Shown one piece after another: positions 20,581 to 33,263 of a stretch of 64,000 bases of DNA. The DNA is from Chlorops oryzae (Eukaryota; Arthropoda; Insecta; Diptera; Chloropidae), in assembly GCA_020466095.1 (NCBI GenBank), contig CM035806.1, positions 110,294,139 through 110,358,138 of the forward strand, read 5' to 3'. Numbering within the stretch: the stretch's first letter is position 1; each line of letters begins with the position of its first letter. Under the pieces are notes generated by a model. That model was not told the DNA's origin, ran no database searches, and worked only from the letters and a program-made list of their open reading frames with translations. Both the position numbers and the translations under genes were made by a program.

Positions 20581-21740
20581 CGGGGTATTACAAGTGTTGC
20601 TAAAGACAGTCTGATATGTTCCTCAAAAATGCAGCAAAAAATTTCGGGTAGGTGAATTTTTCGCGAAAGTGCATAAAATTGTCTGGTAAATAATTGAATG
20701 CAGCTAAGCAGAATATACTGTTTCGCATTTTCGCTTGTGAAAAACAGTTGAAAACAACAAACAGCTGACAGTTTGAAATTTATCACCATTAAGAATAAAA
20801 GTCCGCACCTGTTAGTATAATTTTCTGCACAACAGTAGAACAATAACCTTCGATTGTGCATTTTTATGTCAAAAAAAAAAAAACACAAAAGGAATGAAAA
20901 CAATTTTTGTCTTATGGCCGTCTTGTATATGTACATATATTTTTCGATTAATAAGAACAATTGATCTTTGCGAAAATCCTTGCTGCGAATTATATTTACT
21001 AACAATTAAAAATACCATAATGAACTTCGTTCTTAGCTGGTGTCCTATGATACAACTCAACTTGTTTATTTCTTTTAAAGCATAACTTTAAATCCTCATG
21101 CTAACTTACTTAACTGAGCTATTCCTTAGACAACGCGGAGATCCTTACTTCAACGTCCTGGCTCGTGAGTAGGTGCTGTTTCGAGACTGGTTTGCCTCAA
21201 CGGTGGGTCAGAGTGTGATTCTTTGAAATTTGCTTAGCAATGCGCTAAGCTTTCCCTTAAGAATTCACTCGTTTGGTTTGTATTAAGGTGCTTCACCGAA
21301 ATACGAATTGCATACAACCAGCACTTGGAACTGGGTAGACAATGATCTGCTTAAGAAGTACACACCTTGAATTCAAATGTGTAACTCCTTGATTTATTAA
21401 CTGAGTTCATTGCTTAAATAATATTTTTCTGCTGATTATAACAATTTGGTGTTTAAAATATAAATATTAGAGTATGATACAAAACAAAAAGACGAATTTC
21501 TGGACGCATACACAACATTGCAAAGCGTGAGAATCTAAGTCGGCAAAAGTGAAAAGCATCAAACTTCAACAAGCCTGGAATCCCATAGCAATCGTATGCA
21601 TACTCTGTTTATTTGAAACCGAGAAGAACTGATAAGCGAGCTTTGTGCCAAAGGCAGAAGGCACAAGTGCCGTGGTTCCATTCATACCTATGCCTGCATG
21701 GAACAAAACGAAAATATGAGACGGAGTGCAATAAACAATC
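20581..21740. other. No gene recognised
   Basis: Moderately AT-rich sequence. A 146-codon minus-strand frame (20565-21005) is Phe/Cys/Leu-rich, overlaps the TIR end and has no domain; treated as chance. Confidence 0.4.
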
Positions 21741-22202
21741 AGCTCTGTCTTTTAAATCGATTTTATTATAAAATTTTGGACTAATCTTGGATTTCTTATA
21801 CACACTTTAATAATTCGTATTGCTAAGTTGTAGTTCGTTCGCGACTTAACTTTATTCGAATACCGGCTGTGCCATAAATGTTGTGTCGTCTAGGGAGCAC
21901 GTCCAAGTAGATTAACGCAAAGAATTACTCGAAACCTTTTCATGTTGAATATAGCTTTTATTAGAACGAAGTTCTTTATGAAACGATAGCGACAGGGGAC
22001 CGAGTCGAGAAAAACTTAAATTCCGTTATTATTGCGCGTTACCAAAAAGTGAAGTTCGCAAAAAAGGGTATAATAACCTTTGCAGAGGGAAAGAAATATC
22101 ATATATTTATGTAAAATGGCTTCCTGATGCGGCCGAAATATTATACTTTTTTAGGCGACACTTATTTCCGACGATATCACACAAAACAATTAAATTCAGA
22201 AG
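21741..22202. repeat. LTR-like dispersed repeat, short copy (partner 16570-17326)
   Basis: Matches 16570-17326 with about 300 bp missing after GCTAAGTTGT. Its right part (from 22117) is inside the 6.8-kb tandem duplication and reappears at 28935. It abuts the Polinton remnant. Confidence 0.7.
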
Positions 22203-23322
22203 TAGGGGGGATATGTTCGTTCTGGGTGTGCAACTTTTTTTGTATGGAAAATCGGAAAAAGACGCACATTTAAGTCCTAGAAAATTTTTGGAAGTTTGTG
22301 TGAAATGACACACATTTAGGTATTTGGAAATTTTTGGAAGTTTGTATGAAATGACACACATTTAGGTCTTTGGAAATTTTTGGAAGTTTGTATAAAATGA
22401 CACACATTTAGGTCTTTGGAAATTTTTGGAAATTTGTATAAAATGACACACATTTTGATCTTTGGAAATTTTTTATATTTATATTTATATTGGTTTATAT
22501 GAGAAGGTTCGCATTGAGCCTCATTGAAGAGGTGAGGGGGTGAGAGAGTGTGCGGTAGGAGAGCATATATAGTTCAATTAGTTCAATATGTAATGATTGG
22601 GCTAGAGCTGGAGTTGACTTATCGCTTCTGAAGTCGTTGAGATGAAAAGATGGCATGATTTTTTTGCCAGAACAAGTTGAAGCTTGCCTCATTGGATGTT
22701 TATTCAAAAATTTTTCAAGTTCAAGTTCAGTTCAATCAGGGGGGTATTTTTGGGATTAAATGTTTTGAAAAATTAGTACATATATGTGTGAGTATGGTGT
22801 GGGTGAGAAACTGTGCAGCAGGAGACCATATATAGTTCAATTAGTTCAATATGTAAACATTGGGCTAGAGCTGGAGTTGACTTATCGCTACTGAAGTCAT
22901 TGAGATGAAGATAAGGCATGATTTTTTAGCCAGAACAAGTTGAAGCTTGCTTCATTGGATGTTTATTCAAAAATTTTTCGTGCTCAAGTTCTGTTCAATC
23001 AGGGGAATATTAAAATTTTTTGGAAAAGAAAAACAAACAGTTGCATCCTGTTTATTTCTTAAGAAAAATGTATGGATAAGAATTGTACAACATGAGCAAA
23101 ATTGTGAAGCGAAGTGTGTATAAAATCAGATTTTCTCCTTTGACGTTGCCATTCTTTAAAGTGGAATCAAACAGTTCACTTTAAAGTTATAACAGTAATT
23201 GGAGGAAACTACAGAAAAGTTCTAAAAAAAAAAACCCAAATTCTTTTTTTTTCTTTCTACAAATTAAAAACGAAAAAATCGATCGTGAGCGTCGGTTTCG
23301 AAAGTAGTGTCGTCTTTAAGTG
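22203..23322. repeat. Polinton 5' non-coding repeats, unit 1
   Basis: About five tandem units of roughly 46 bp (GACACACATTTAGGTCTTTGG then AAATTTTTGGAAGTTTGTAT) span 22256-22470; unit 2 has one more. Then two direct repeats of about 200 bp (22545-22743 and 22803-23003) share TATATAGTTCAATTAGTTC and GCTAGAGCTGGAGTTGACTT. Probably terminal or subterminal sequence of the Polinton; no second TIR is found in the window. Confidence 0.7.
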
Positions 23323-23588
23323 TATAAAAACCTCGTGGACTTGTCCAATCCGTATCGTGATCCTCGTATTGAACGTCCATCATCAAAGTTTACACTCAAA
23401 GACGATCGCAGACAATTCCGCCGTCAAACCCCCAGGTATGTGACCCTTTGCATCCTTTTCTGAAGTGTGCACGTAGCATTTAATATTTTTATTTAATGTA
23501 ATATATTTTATATGTATATTTATTCCTTTCATTCCTACTGGGAACGTGGGGTTGAATTTAATATCATATTTTGCTTTTTTGTTTCTAG
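23323..23588 (+). promoter_or_regulatory. Promoter and 5'-UTR intron of the zinc finger/PolB gene, unit 1
   Basis: TATAAAAA at 23323-23330, a leader, donor CCCCAG|GTATGTG (exon end 23435), acceptor TTTGTTTCTAG (23588), then the first ATG at 23611. Conserved in unit 2. Confidence 0.65.
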
Positions 23589-23610
23589 AATATAAAAATT
23601 AACAATCAAA

Positions 23611-25898
23611 ATGAATAAGTCTTGCGAAATTTGTTGAAACCAGTTTTCTTCGGAAACGGGTATGAAACGCCATAAAAGGGCAATGCATTTAAAGAACAAT
23701 TTTTTATGCGAATATTGCGGTGTTATTTTAAAGAACCATTTTACTCTCAAACGACATTATGAGACAATACAGTAGTATGGAATTTCCAAACCAAGACCAA
23801 AACGATTCTGATATTCTGTGCGAATATTGCGGTATTAGATTTAAAAACCGTTTTGCTATAAAAAGTCATTATGAGACACTTCATGGTACGGAATTTCAAA
23901 TCCAAGATCAAAACATGTCTGATGAAAACCTTGTCACGAAGAAATGTGAAGCATGTGAAGTAGATGTTATTATAACAGATTGGTTTTATCATCTGCGAAC
24001 CAATTAACATAAAAAGAATAGCATGGTTGACTTTAGTGAAAACCTCAAGAGGATAAATCATGCTTTAAACGAAAAAATGGAAACTCTAGTTTATGTGAAT
24101 AAGGATGAAAGTATACTCATTCCAGAACAGTTCTTTGCAGCTGCAAAAACAGAAGTTCTGGACGCAATGAACAACCTAATTCTAAAGCAACCATCCATAA
24201 AATCTAACATAGAACTATTCTGCGAATATTTGCTAATCAAGCAAAATGAGGAAGAAACAAAAATAATGATAAAATCTTTCTCAACTAAAATGACTATATT
24301 AACGGAGCCATCAGATATAAATGAGGACTTTTCCCAGAAATGCAAAGATATTTTAGAAAAAATTAATGTTTTTCAAGAAAGGGATAGTGGATGGTCTCTT
24401 TTACGAATTGTTCACTTGGAAGTGAACATCAACCAATATAGACCCATATAGTGCTTCCATTATGGATTCAGAAAAAACATGCTTGTATAAATGTTAAAAA
24501 TAAAGATGAGAACTGCTTCAAATGAGCAGTGGTATCGTCCTTTCAAACAGGTCAACATCTGGAAAAATGCTCAAATTATAAGCTAAATATAGAATTGGAT
24601 CACATTACTACCCCAGATGGAACTTTGCTTAATTTCTCCAACTTATCATTTCCATTGACATGGATCAAATTAAAATTTTTGAGGAGAGTAATCCAGAAAT
24701 AAGTATAAATGTTTTTGGATTGAATGAGGAGAGTAAAGCAATTGTTGGACCGTATTATTTTACTAGAGGAGAACAACAGAAGCATATAAATCTATTGTTT
24801 TTCGAGAAGGAGAACAATCAAACGTATTATATATGGATTATAAATATTTCCTAGAAGCTGTAGGACTTAACTCGGATGAAGCAACCGACAGAACAAAATG
24901 GAGGAACTGGTCGCGTTTTGCAGACCCCGGGATAGACCGGGATAGTTTAACACGCAAGAAGAAGAAAATAAAGTGCTACAACAATGTATTAAGAATGGAA
25001 CGAAACTTATAAAAGTTCAAAGAGTTTTAAGGTTTAAACATACACCTTGGTTAAAGACTTAAATACTCATCATAGAACGCTTTTTAAGAGTGATTTTGAG
25101 AAGAATTTTTTTAAATTACTCAACAATTCGATTTACGGTAAAACTATGGAAAATGTATATAAAAGTAAAAATATAAAAATTGTGAGTGAATGGGAAAGTA
25201 GAGGACGACATTTAGGTACTCGTGCTCCAACATTTCGCAGCGTTAAACATTTCAGCGACTCTATGATAGCAATTCAATTAGATCGGGATCATGTTACATT
25301 TGATAAACCGTTATATTTAGGTTTTATAGTACTCGAGTTATCGAAATTTCTAATGTATGATTTCCATTACGACTATATGAAACCCAAATATAATGAAAAC
25401 CTTTTACTAAATTATATGGATACGGATTCCTTTAAATACACAATAAAGACGGATGACTTTTATTCAGATATATCCAACGATATTGATTTGCGTTTTGATA
25501 CGTCCGAATATCCTCCCAAAAATCCATATAATTTACCTTTAAAAAATAAAAAAATATTAGAAATGATGAAAGACAAAACTAATGGAAAAATAATAAGACA
25601 ATTTGTGGGTCTACGTCCCAAAATGTATTCCTTAGATATAACAGATACGAAAGAAATAAAAAAGTCGAAAGGTGTTAAAAGATGCGTACTCAATAAATTG
25701 AGTATTAATGATTATAAAATATGCTTATTAGAAGATAAATACAATGTTCGCGATATGTATTTTTTTCAATCAAAAATTCATAAAATTTATACACAATTAT
25801 TTACGAAATTAGTTTTAAGTAACAATGATGATAAAAGATTTGCTAAAGAGGATAAAAAAAAAATACTTATGCTTGGGGACACTATAAGATTGCTGTAA
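23611..25898 (+). pseudogene. polB: Polinton zinc-finger and protein-primed DNA polymerase B, internally deleted
   Basis: Begins MNKSCEIC and reads C2H2-type fingers (CEIC...H, CEYC...H twice). It passes TGA at 23635-23637 and a frameshift near 23770, and ends that part at 24006. From 24023 it continues with the N-terminal region of arthropod Polinton polymerases (ERDSGWSLLRIVHLEVNIN, then KKHACINVKN, then ISINVFGLNEESK), broken by TGA 24523-24525 and frameshifts. The exonuclease and first palm half are missing. 25047-25898 gives the C-terminal catalytic part with NNSIYGKTMEN and the metal-binding YMDTDS motif. Protein-primed PolB replicates the linear element. Unit 2 carries the same damage plus its own. 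Confidence 0.85.
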
Positions 25899-26027
25899 GT
25901 GATGACGAACTTATGAGTATTGTTAAAGATATTTAATTAATGGAATATATGTAAAGGTTTATAATTATCAGATATTATCAAATTATAAATAAAAGAAACT
26001 TTTATGTATTTAAAATTGATATTTTAT

Positions 26028-26400
26028 TTAATTGTTGCATGATTGTGAATACAAAAACTTTAAACACAAATGACCACAGTTATATGAATTGTATTGCTGA
26101 TGTTGTTTATAGTTGTATTTTAAATTATTTGCAACGAAATATTTGTAAACTTCTTTCGGTGGTGGAAGGTTACCAAAACTATTAAAATATTCCTTAACAG
26201 CATTATTTTTAAAATATGATACCCAATTGATACCATCTGTATCTGATGAATCCAGATTAATTATTCCACATTCAATCTTATGAGGACGTCTGGGTAAAGT
26301 ATTTCGTAAAAAAACTCCTCTGAAAGATTTCAAGTTTGCGACATATTTTCTTAGGTCGACCTCGGTTGGGGCTCTTTTGGGTAGAGTGGTAATTAGTTTT
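26028..26400 (-). pseudogene. Polinton adenovirus-type cysteine protease
   Basis: Minus-strand frame starting near LPKRAPTEVDLRKYV (26395), then SFRGVFLRNTLP, ECGIINLDSSDTDG, an FGNLPPP block and NCGHLCLKFLY at the C-terminus. These are the blocks of the Polinton PRO protease (adenain/Ulp1-like fold), which matures capsid proteins. The Cys of CGHLC is present, but the catalytic His expected before the Trp after the SSDTDG block is Asn (INW) in both units, so activity is doubtful. The start overlaps the end of the neighbouring gene at 26393. A complete frame otherwise. Confidence 0.8.
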
Positions 26401-27000
26401 TTGAATAAGGATGAAGATAGAAACCATATCCATTTCCAATGGCAACAGGTTCCTTGGGCTTTTTATCCTTTGCAGATATTATATTTTTTATCATATTTGC
26501 TATCGACATGCCTCCCGATACTATTCCTCCAAGTTTTGCAATACCCGCTAAAATTGGTATTAATGGTAAAAATCCACCCACTTTAGGTACAGGGATTATG
26601 CGAGGTAGAACCATACAATTTTTCCTCTTAAGAGAAGATGATAAAGATTTATCAGCGATTTGAATAGCATCATTCATATCAATTGGTTTTGCATTTTTTA
26701 AAACTTTTGTAGCATTTTTTATTGCAGTAGTGAAAATTTTAGTACAGAATTTCTTCTTTTTGTTTTTCACAGTCTTTAGTTTCCGATTATTGTTTTTTCG
26801 AAGACTACCACCTATCTTCAGTTTGGCTTTCATTGCGTTTGTAACAAACCAAGCGTTTGCCTTTTCTGCAACACTCGAATCTGGAGCTTTTGCTCTCTTC
26901 CAATCTCTCTCAACTAAAATCTTATCGGCAATGCGGCGATTAGGTAAGTCTTTGAATTTAGAGTAGGCAATATCGTGTTCTCTACTAGGGATGGGTAGTG
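26393..27000 (-). pseudogene. Polinton minor-capsid-like (PX-type) protein, 5'-truncated
   Basis: Minus-strand frame with EHDIAYSKF and a DKILVERDWKRAK block, the signature of the VP1/PLA2-like region of Polinton capsid-associated proteins, then a lysine-rich middle and a hydrophobic glycine-rich segment (GGFLPLIPILAGIAKLGGI) that could be membrane-active. The open frame runs on to 27091, but the first 30 residues come from foreign sequence right of about 27000, so the native N-terminus is lost. Lies directly upstream of the protease on the same strand, as usual in Polintons. Confidence 0.75.
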
Positions 27001-27417
27001 CAAACCTAGATTCGACTTTTTCGAATTTCGAACATTTTTTAAGCATTCGACTATTCGATTCGAAAAATGGCACTGCAAGCAGTGTTGCCAAATTACACGA
27101 TATATCGTATTTTCCCCGATCTGAGTCCCTGTGGACGATGCCCCGATATATGAGATAAAATTACGACACACGATCTACAATACTAATATCATTAAAACGG
27201 AAGTTTAACTAGGATGGAAAAACTTTTATAAACATTTCATTTTTATTGTTGGGTTTAGTTGGGATTTTTCTTACTGGGTTATGTTGACTTTTCTCTACAG
27301 GGATGCTCAAATGTCAAAGCCTAAAGTCAGCTGTTGCTGTATCTTATCAAGTAAATTAATTTAATTTAAAATTAACATTTAATATTAAAGTAAATTCTGG
27401 TATTCTGAAGTGAGAAA

Positions 27418-28934
27418 ATGGACCGATTTGTTATCAGAAAACGTAAGTAATTGATATTTGTAACTTCGTTCATCTTTTTCAATCTTCACCTGTAAAATAT
27501 ATACTTACCTTCTATTTATTAAGCGAAAACAGCAACAAATTCAGCTGGTGTATCACTATTAAAATCAAGTTCAGTACTCGAACCCGATAGCCAGCTTGAT
27601 TCTGAAGGGAACATTTTTATTGTTGCACCTCAAATTCAACCAGATGAACAAATTGATTTGGATGAAGATGTAGATAAAGACTTGGAATGTGCAACTCCAA
27701 AACCTAAGGTTAATTCTAATAATTATCAATCACAGGTTTGTTTAATTTATTGTAGACATATTACTAATTTACAGAAAAGGAAGCTGCAAAAATATTGCAA
27801 ATCATGGGAAGATGTTGCTGAGTTCAAACCATGGTTGCAAAGATCTACAGACCCAAAGTTTTTAGCGTATTGTAAATTTTGCAGTCTTCTTTTGAAGCTG
27901 TCATCGGGACGAAATGATCTACAAAAGCATAGCAATAGCGAAAGCCATCTACTTAATTTAGAAAGACTCCAAATGCAAAGAAGTGTGACTAAATCTTTTG
28001 AAGACTACACAGGAATAAATAAAAAGGTAATAAAAGCAGAAATTCAAAATGCGGCCATGATCTGCGAGCACAACCTTCCATTTTCCTTGGCTGATCATCT
28101 GGTTCTAATGGAAAAAAGCTCATATTCAGATTCAAAAATTGCTGAGCGAGTAGCTTGTTGTAGGACGAAAACTACAGCTATCGTAAAGAACGTTCTTGGG
28201 ATGCAGCAAAGCCAAAATTTAACAATTCTTTTTAAAAAACATCGGTTTTCCCTGTGTATCGACGAGTCTACAGATTTGTCGACAACAAAACTATTAAGTT
28301 TAGTTGTTCGTGTGTGTGTAGATTTTCAAATTAAAGATTATTTTTTGGCATTAAAAAAGGTTACTGCAGCTGATGCAGTAAGTCTATACACAGCAATTAA
28401 AGAACATTTTGATGAACAAGGAATAGATTACAAAAGTAATTTGATTGGCTTTGCTGCTGACGGTGCTAATAATGTAACTGGCCAACACAATTCGGTTGCT
28501 GCTTTACTAAGTAAAGACTGCAATAACTTAATAGTAGTTAAGTGTATTTGCCACTCTTTCGCACTATGCAGTTCATACGCATGCCTCAAAATCCCGTCGT
28601 TTGTTGAGTCAACTATACGTGACATATACAATTATATTTCAAACAGTCCGAAAAGAATTGACCAATTTGAACAAGTGTCACGGTTACTAGAAATTGAACC
28701 CAAGAAAATTCTGCACCCGTCTCAAACAAGGTGGTTATCGCTAGAATGTGTTGTCAAAAGAATACTTGAACTCTACGAACCTCTCACAATTTTTTTTGCA
28801 TTCCAAACTAATATTGACGGAATTCATAATTCCAAAACCATTTGCTCAAATTTAAAAAACCCAATATTTAGCCTTTATTTAAAATTTCTAAACTATGTAT
28901 TACCGCAAATAAATAAGCTCAAAAAAATTTTTCA
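27418..28934 (+). pseudogene. hAT transposase, unit 1, 3'-truncated
   Basis: Exon 1 27418-27442 (ATGGACCGATTTG...AAAC|GTAAGT), intron to TTATTAAG (27523), exon 2 from 27524 in frame. Reads a BED-type zinc finger (CKFC, then H-x5-H), the catalytic blocks CIDESTDL and AADGANNV, and CHSFALC. The gene is cut by the duplication junction at 28934, after which the frame runs on into LTR-like sequence to 29121. The C-terminal dimerisation domain is therefore missing. Compare the full-length copy at 34281-37441. Confidence 0.88.
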
Positions 28935-29020
28935 TGACTTCCTGATGCGGCCGAAATATTATACTTTTTTAGGCGACACTTATTTCCGACGATATCACAC
29001 AAAACAATTAAATTCAGAAG

Positions 29021-30186
29021 TAGGGGGGATATGTTCGTTCTGGGTGTGCAACTTTTTTTGTATGGAAAATCGGAAAAAGACGCACATTGAAGTCCTAGAA
29101 AATTTTTGTTGGTTTGTATGAAAAGACGCACATTTAAGTCCTAGAAAATTTTTGGAAGTTTGTGTGAAATGACACACATTTAGGTATTTGGAAATTTTTG
29201 GAAGTTTGTATGAAATGACACACATTTAGGTCTTTGGAAATTTTTGGAAGTTTGTATAAAATGACACACATTTAGGTCTTTGGAAATTTTTGGAAATTTG
29301 TATAAAATGACACACATTTTGATCTTTGGAAATTTTTTATATTTATATTTATATTGGTTTATATGAGAAGGTTCGCATTGAGCCTCATTGAAGAGGTGAG
29401 GGGGTGAGAGAGTGTGCGGTAGGAGAGCATATATAGTTCAATTAGTTCAATATGTAATGATTGGGCTAGAGCTGGAGTTGACTTATCGCTTCTGAAGTCG
29501 TTGAGATGAAGAGATGGCATGATTTTTTTGCCAGAACAAGTTGAAGCTTGCCTCATTGGATGTTTATTCAAAAATTTTTCAAGTTCAAGTTCAGTTCAAT
29601 CAGGGGGGTATTTTTGGGATTGAATGTTTTGAAAAATTAGTACATATATGTGTGAGTATGGTGTGGGTGAGAAACTGTGCAGTAGGAGAGCATATATAGT
29701 TCAATTAGTTCAATATGTAAACATTGAGCTAGAGCTGGAGTTGACTTATCGCTACTGAAGTCATTGAGATGAAGATAAGGCATGATTTTTTAGCCAGAAC
29801 AAGTTGAAGCTTGCTTCATTGGATGTTTATTCAAAAATTTTTCGTGCTCAAGTTCTGTTCAATCAGGGGAATATTAAAATTTTTTGGAAAAGAAAAACAA
29901 ACAGTTGCATCCTGTTTATTTCTTAAAAAAAATTTATGGATAAGAATTGTACAACATGAGCAAAATTGTGAAGCGAAGTGTGTATAAAATCAGATTTTCT
30001 CCTTTGACGTTGCCATTCTTTAAAGTGGAATCAAACAGTTCACTTTAAAGTTATAACAGTAATTGGAGGAAACTACAGAAAAGTTCTAAAAAAAAAAACC
30101 CAAATTCTTTTTTTTTCTTTCTACAAATTAAAAACGAAAAAATCGATCGTGAGCGTCGGTTTCGAAAGTAGTTTCGTCTTTAAGTG
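29021..30186. repeat. Polinton 5' non-coding repeats, unit 2
   Basis: Same organisation as 22203-23322, with about six rather than five 46-bp units and a substituted unit (GAAGTCCTAG...GTTGGTTTG). Followed by the TATAAAAA box (30187) and 5'-UTR intron (30300-30452). Confidence 0.7.
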
Positions 30187-30474
30187 TATAAAAACCTCGT
30201 GGACTTGTCCAATCCGTATCGTGATCCTCGTATTGAACGTCCATCATCAAAGTTTACACTCAAAGACGATCGCAGACAATTCCGCCGTCAAACCCCCAGG
30301 TATGTGACCCTTTGCATCCTTTTCTGAAGTGTGCACGTAGCATTTAATATTTTTATTTAATGTAATATATTTTATATATATATTTATTCCTTTCATTCCT
30401 ACTGGGAACGTGGGGTTGAATTTAATATCATATTTTGCTTTTTTGTTTCTAGAATATAAAAATTAACAATCAAA

Positions 30475-32750
30475 ATGAATAAGTCTTGCGAAATTTGTTG
30501 AAACCAGTTTTCTTCGGAAACGGGTATGAAACGCCATAAAAGGGCAATGCATTTAAAGAACAATTTTTTATGCGAATATTGCGGTGTTATTTTAAAGAAC
30601 CATTTTACTCTCAAACGACATTATGAGACAATACAGTAGTATGGAATTTCCAAACCAAGACCAAAACGATTCTGATATTCTGTGCGAATATTGCGGTATT
30701 AGATTTAAAAACCGTTTTGCTATAAAAAGTCATTATGAGACACTTCATGGTACGGAATTTCAAATCCAAGATCAAAACATGTCTGATGAAAACCTTGTCA
30801 CGAAGAAATGTGAAGCATGTGAAGTAGATGTTATTATAACAGATTGGTTTTATCATCTGCGAACCAATTAACATAAAAAGAATAGCATGGTTGACTTTAG
30901 TGAAAACCTCAAGAGGATAAATCATGCTTTAAACGAAAAAATGGAAACTCTAGTTTATGTGAATAAGGATGAAAGTATACTCATTCCAGAACAGTTCTTT
31001 GCAGCTGCAAAAACAGAAGTTCTGGACGCAATGAACAACCTAATTCTAAAGCAACCATCCATAAAATCTAACAAAGAACTATTCTGCGAATATTTGCTAA
31101 TCAAGCAAAATGAGGAAGAAACAAAAATAATGATAAAATCTTTCTCAACTAAAATGACTATATTAACGGAGCCATCAGATATAAATGAGGACTTTTCCCA
31201 GAAATGCAAAGATATTTTAGAAAAAATTAATGTTTTTCAAGAAAGGGATAGTGGATGGTCTCTTTTACGAATTGTTCACTTGGAAGTGAACATTAACCAA
31301 TATAGACCCATATAGTGCTTCCATTATGGATTCAGAAAAAACATGCTTGTATAAATGTTAAAAATAAAGATGAGAACTGCTTCAAATGGGCAGTGGTATC
31401 GTCCTTTCAAACAGGTCAACATCTGGAAAAATGCTCAAATTATAAGCTAAATATAGAATTGGATCACATTACTACCCCAGATGGAACTTTGCTTAATTTC
31501 TCCAACTTATCATTTCCATTGACATGGATCAAATTAAAATTTTTGAGGAGAGTAATCCAGAAATAAGTATAAATGTTTTTGGATTGAATGAGGAGAGTAA
31601 AGCAATTGTTGGACCGTATTATTTTACTAGAGGAGAACAACAGAAGCATATAAATCTATTGTTTTTCGAGAAGGAGAACAATCAAACGTATTATATATGG
31701 ATTATAAATATTTCCTAGAAGCTGTAGGACTTAACTCGGATGAAGCAACCGACAGAACAAAATGGAGGAAGTGGTCGCGTTTTGCAGACCCCGGGATAGA
31801 CCGGGATAGTTTAACACGCAAGAAGAAGAAAATAAAGTGCTACAACAATGTATTAAGAATGGAACGAAACTTATAAAAGTTCAAAGAGTTTTAAGGTTTA
31901 AACATACACCTTGGTTAAAGACTTAAATACTCATCATAGAACGCTTTTTAAGAGTGATTTTGAGAAGAATTTTTTTAAATTACTCAACAATTCGATTTAC
32001 GGTAAAACTATGGAAAATGTATATAAAAGTAAAAATATAAAAATTGTGAGTGAATGGGAAAGTAGAGGACGACATTAAGGTACTCGTGCTCCAACATTTC
32101 GCAGCGTTAAACATTTCAGCGACTCTATGATAGCAATTCAATTAGATCGGGATCATGTTACATTTGATAAACCGTTATATTTAGGTTTTATAGTACTCGA
32201 GTTATCGAAATTTCTAATGTGTGATTTCCATTACGACTATATGAAACCCAAATATAATGAAAACCTTTTACTAAATTATATGGATACGGATTCCTTTAAA
32301 TACACAATAAAGACGGATGACTTTTATTCAGATATATCCAACGATATTGATTTGCGTTTTGATACGTCCGAATATCCTCCCAAAAATCCATATAATTTAC
32401 CTTTAAAAAATAAAAAAATATTAGAAATGATGAAAGACAAAACTAATGGAAAAATAATAAGACAATTTGTGGGTCTACGTCCCAAAATGTATTCCTTAGA
32501 TATAACAGATACGAAAGAAATAAAAAAGTCGAAAGGTGTTAAAAGATGCGTACTCAATAAATTGAGTATTAATGATTATAAAATATGCTTATTAGAAGAT
32601 AAATACAATGTTCGCGATATGTATTTTTTTCAATCAAAATTTCATAAAATTTATACACAATTATTTACGAAATTAGTTTTAAGTAACAATGATGATAAAA
32701 GATTTGCTAAAGAGGATAAAAAAAAATACTTATGCTTGGGGACACTATAA
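30475..32750 (+). pseudogene. polB: Polinton zinc-finger and PolB, unit 2
   Basis: Offset copy of 23611-25898. It shares the TGA in the first finger, the frameshift after the second finger and the large exonuclease/palm deletion. It keeps TGG where unit 1 has TGA (24523), so an 83-codon piece with KKHACINVKN stays open at 31315-31566. It gains a new TAA at 32076-32078, and loses one A in a run near 32720, which changes the last residues. YMDTDS is intact. Not functional. Confidence 0.85.
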
Positions 32751-32890
32751 GATTGCTGTAAGTGATGACGAACTCATGAGTATTGTTAAAGATATTTAAT
32801 TAATGGAATATATGTAAAGGTTTATAATTATCAGATATTATCAAATTATAAATAAAAGAAACTTTTATGTATTTAAAATTGATATTTTAT

Positions 32891-33263
32891 TTAATTGTTG
32901 CATGATTGTGAATACAAAAACTTTAAACACAAATGACCACAGTTATATGAATTGTATTGCTGATGTTGTTTATAGTTGTATTTTAAATTATTTGCACCGA
33001 AATATTTGTAAACTTCTTTCGGTGGTGGAAGGTTACCAAAACTATTAAAATATTCCTTAACAGCATTATTTTTAAAATATGATACCCAATTGATACCATC
33101 TGTATCTGATGAATCCAGATTAATTATTCCACATTCAATCTTATGAGGACGTCTGGGTAAAGTATTTCGTAAAAGAACTCCTCTGAAAGATTTCAAGTTT
33201 GCGACATATTTTCTTAGGTCGACCTCGGTTGGGGCTCTTTTGGGTAGAGTGGTAATTAGTTTT
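32891..33263 (-). pseudogene. Polinton adenovirus-type cysteine protease, unit 2
   Basis: Same frame and blocks as 26028-26400 with two amino-acid changes (a Phe-to-Leu next to LRNTLP and a Val-to-Gly in KYFGANN). It also has Asn in place of the catalytic His, so that loss came before the duplication. Confidence 0.8.

Larger units (their letters stand above)
22117..28934. repeat. 6.8-kb tandem duplication, unit 1
   Basis: Runs from the LTR-like end through the Polinton remnant into the hAT transposase gene, where it stops (...AAATTTTTCA) and unit 2 begins (TGACTTCCTGATGCGG, 28935). The junction shares only AT with the donor sites. Genes inside recur at an offset of 6864, falling to 6863 after one A is lost. 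Confidence 0.95.

Noticed and set aside
20565..21005. 146-codon minus-strand Phe/Cys-rich frame
   Set aside because: Overlaps the TIR end, no domain, biased composition.
26439..26966. Plus-strand frames opposite the Polinton minor-capsid-like protein
   Set aside because: Shadows of the minus-strand gene; the same in unit 2 at 33302-33829.
28935..29121. Novel C-terminus fused to the hAT transposase in unit 1
   Set aside because: The 60-odd extra codons are read-through into LTR-like and Polinton repeat sequence after the duplication junction; no sign of selection on them.
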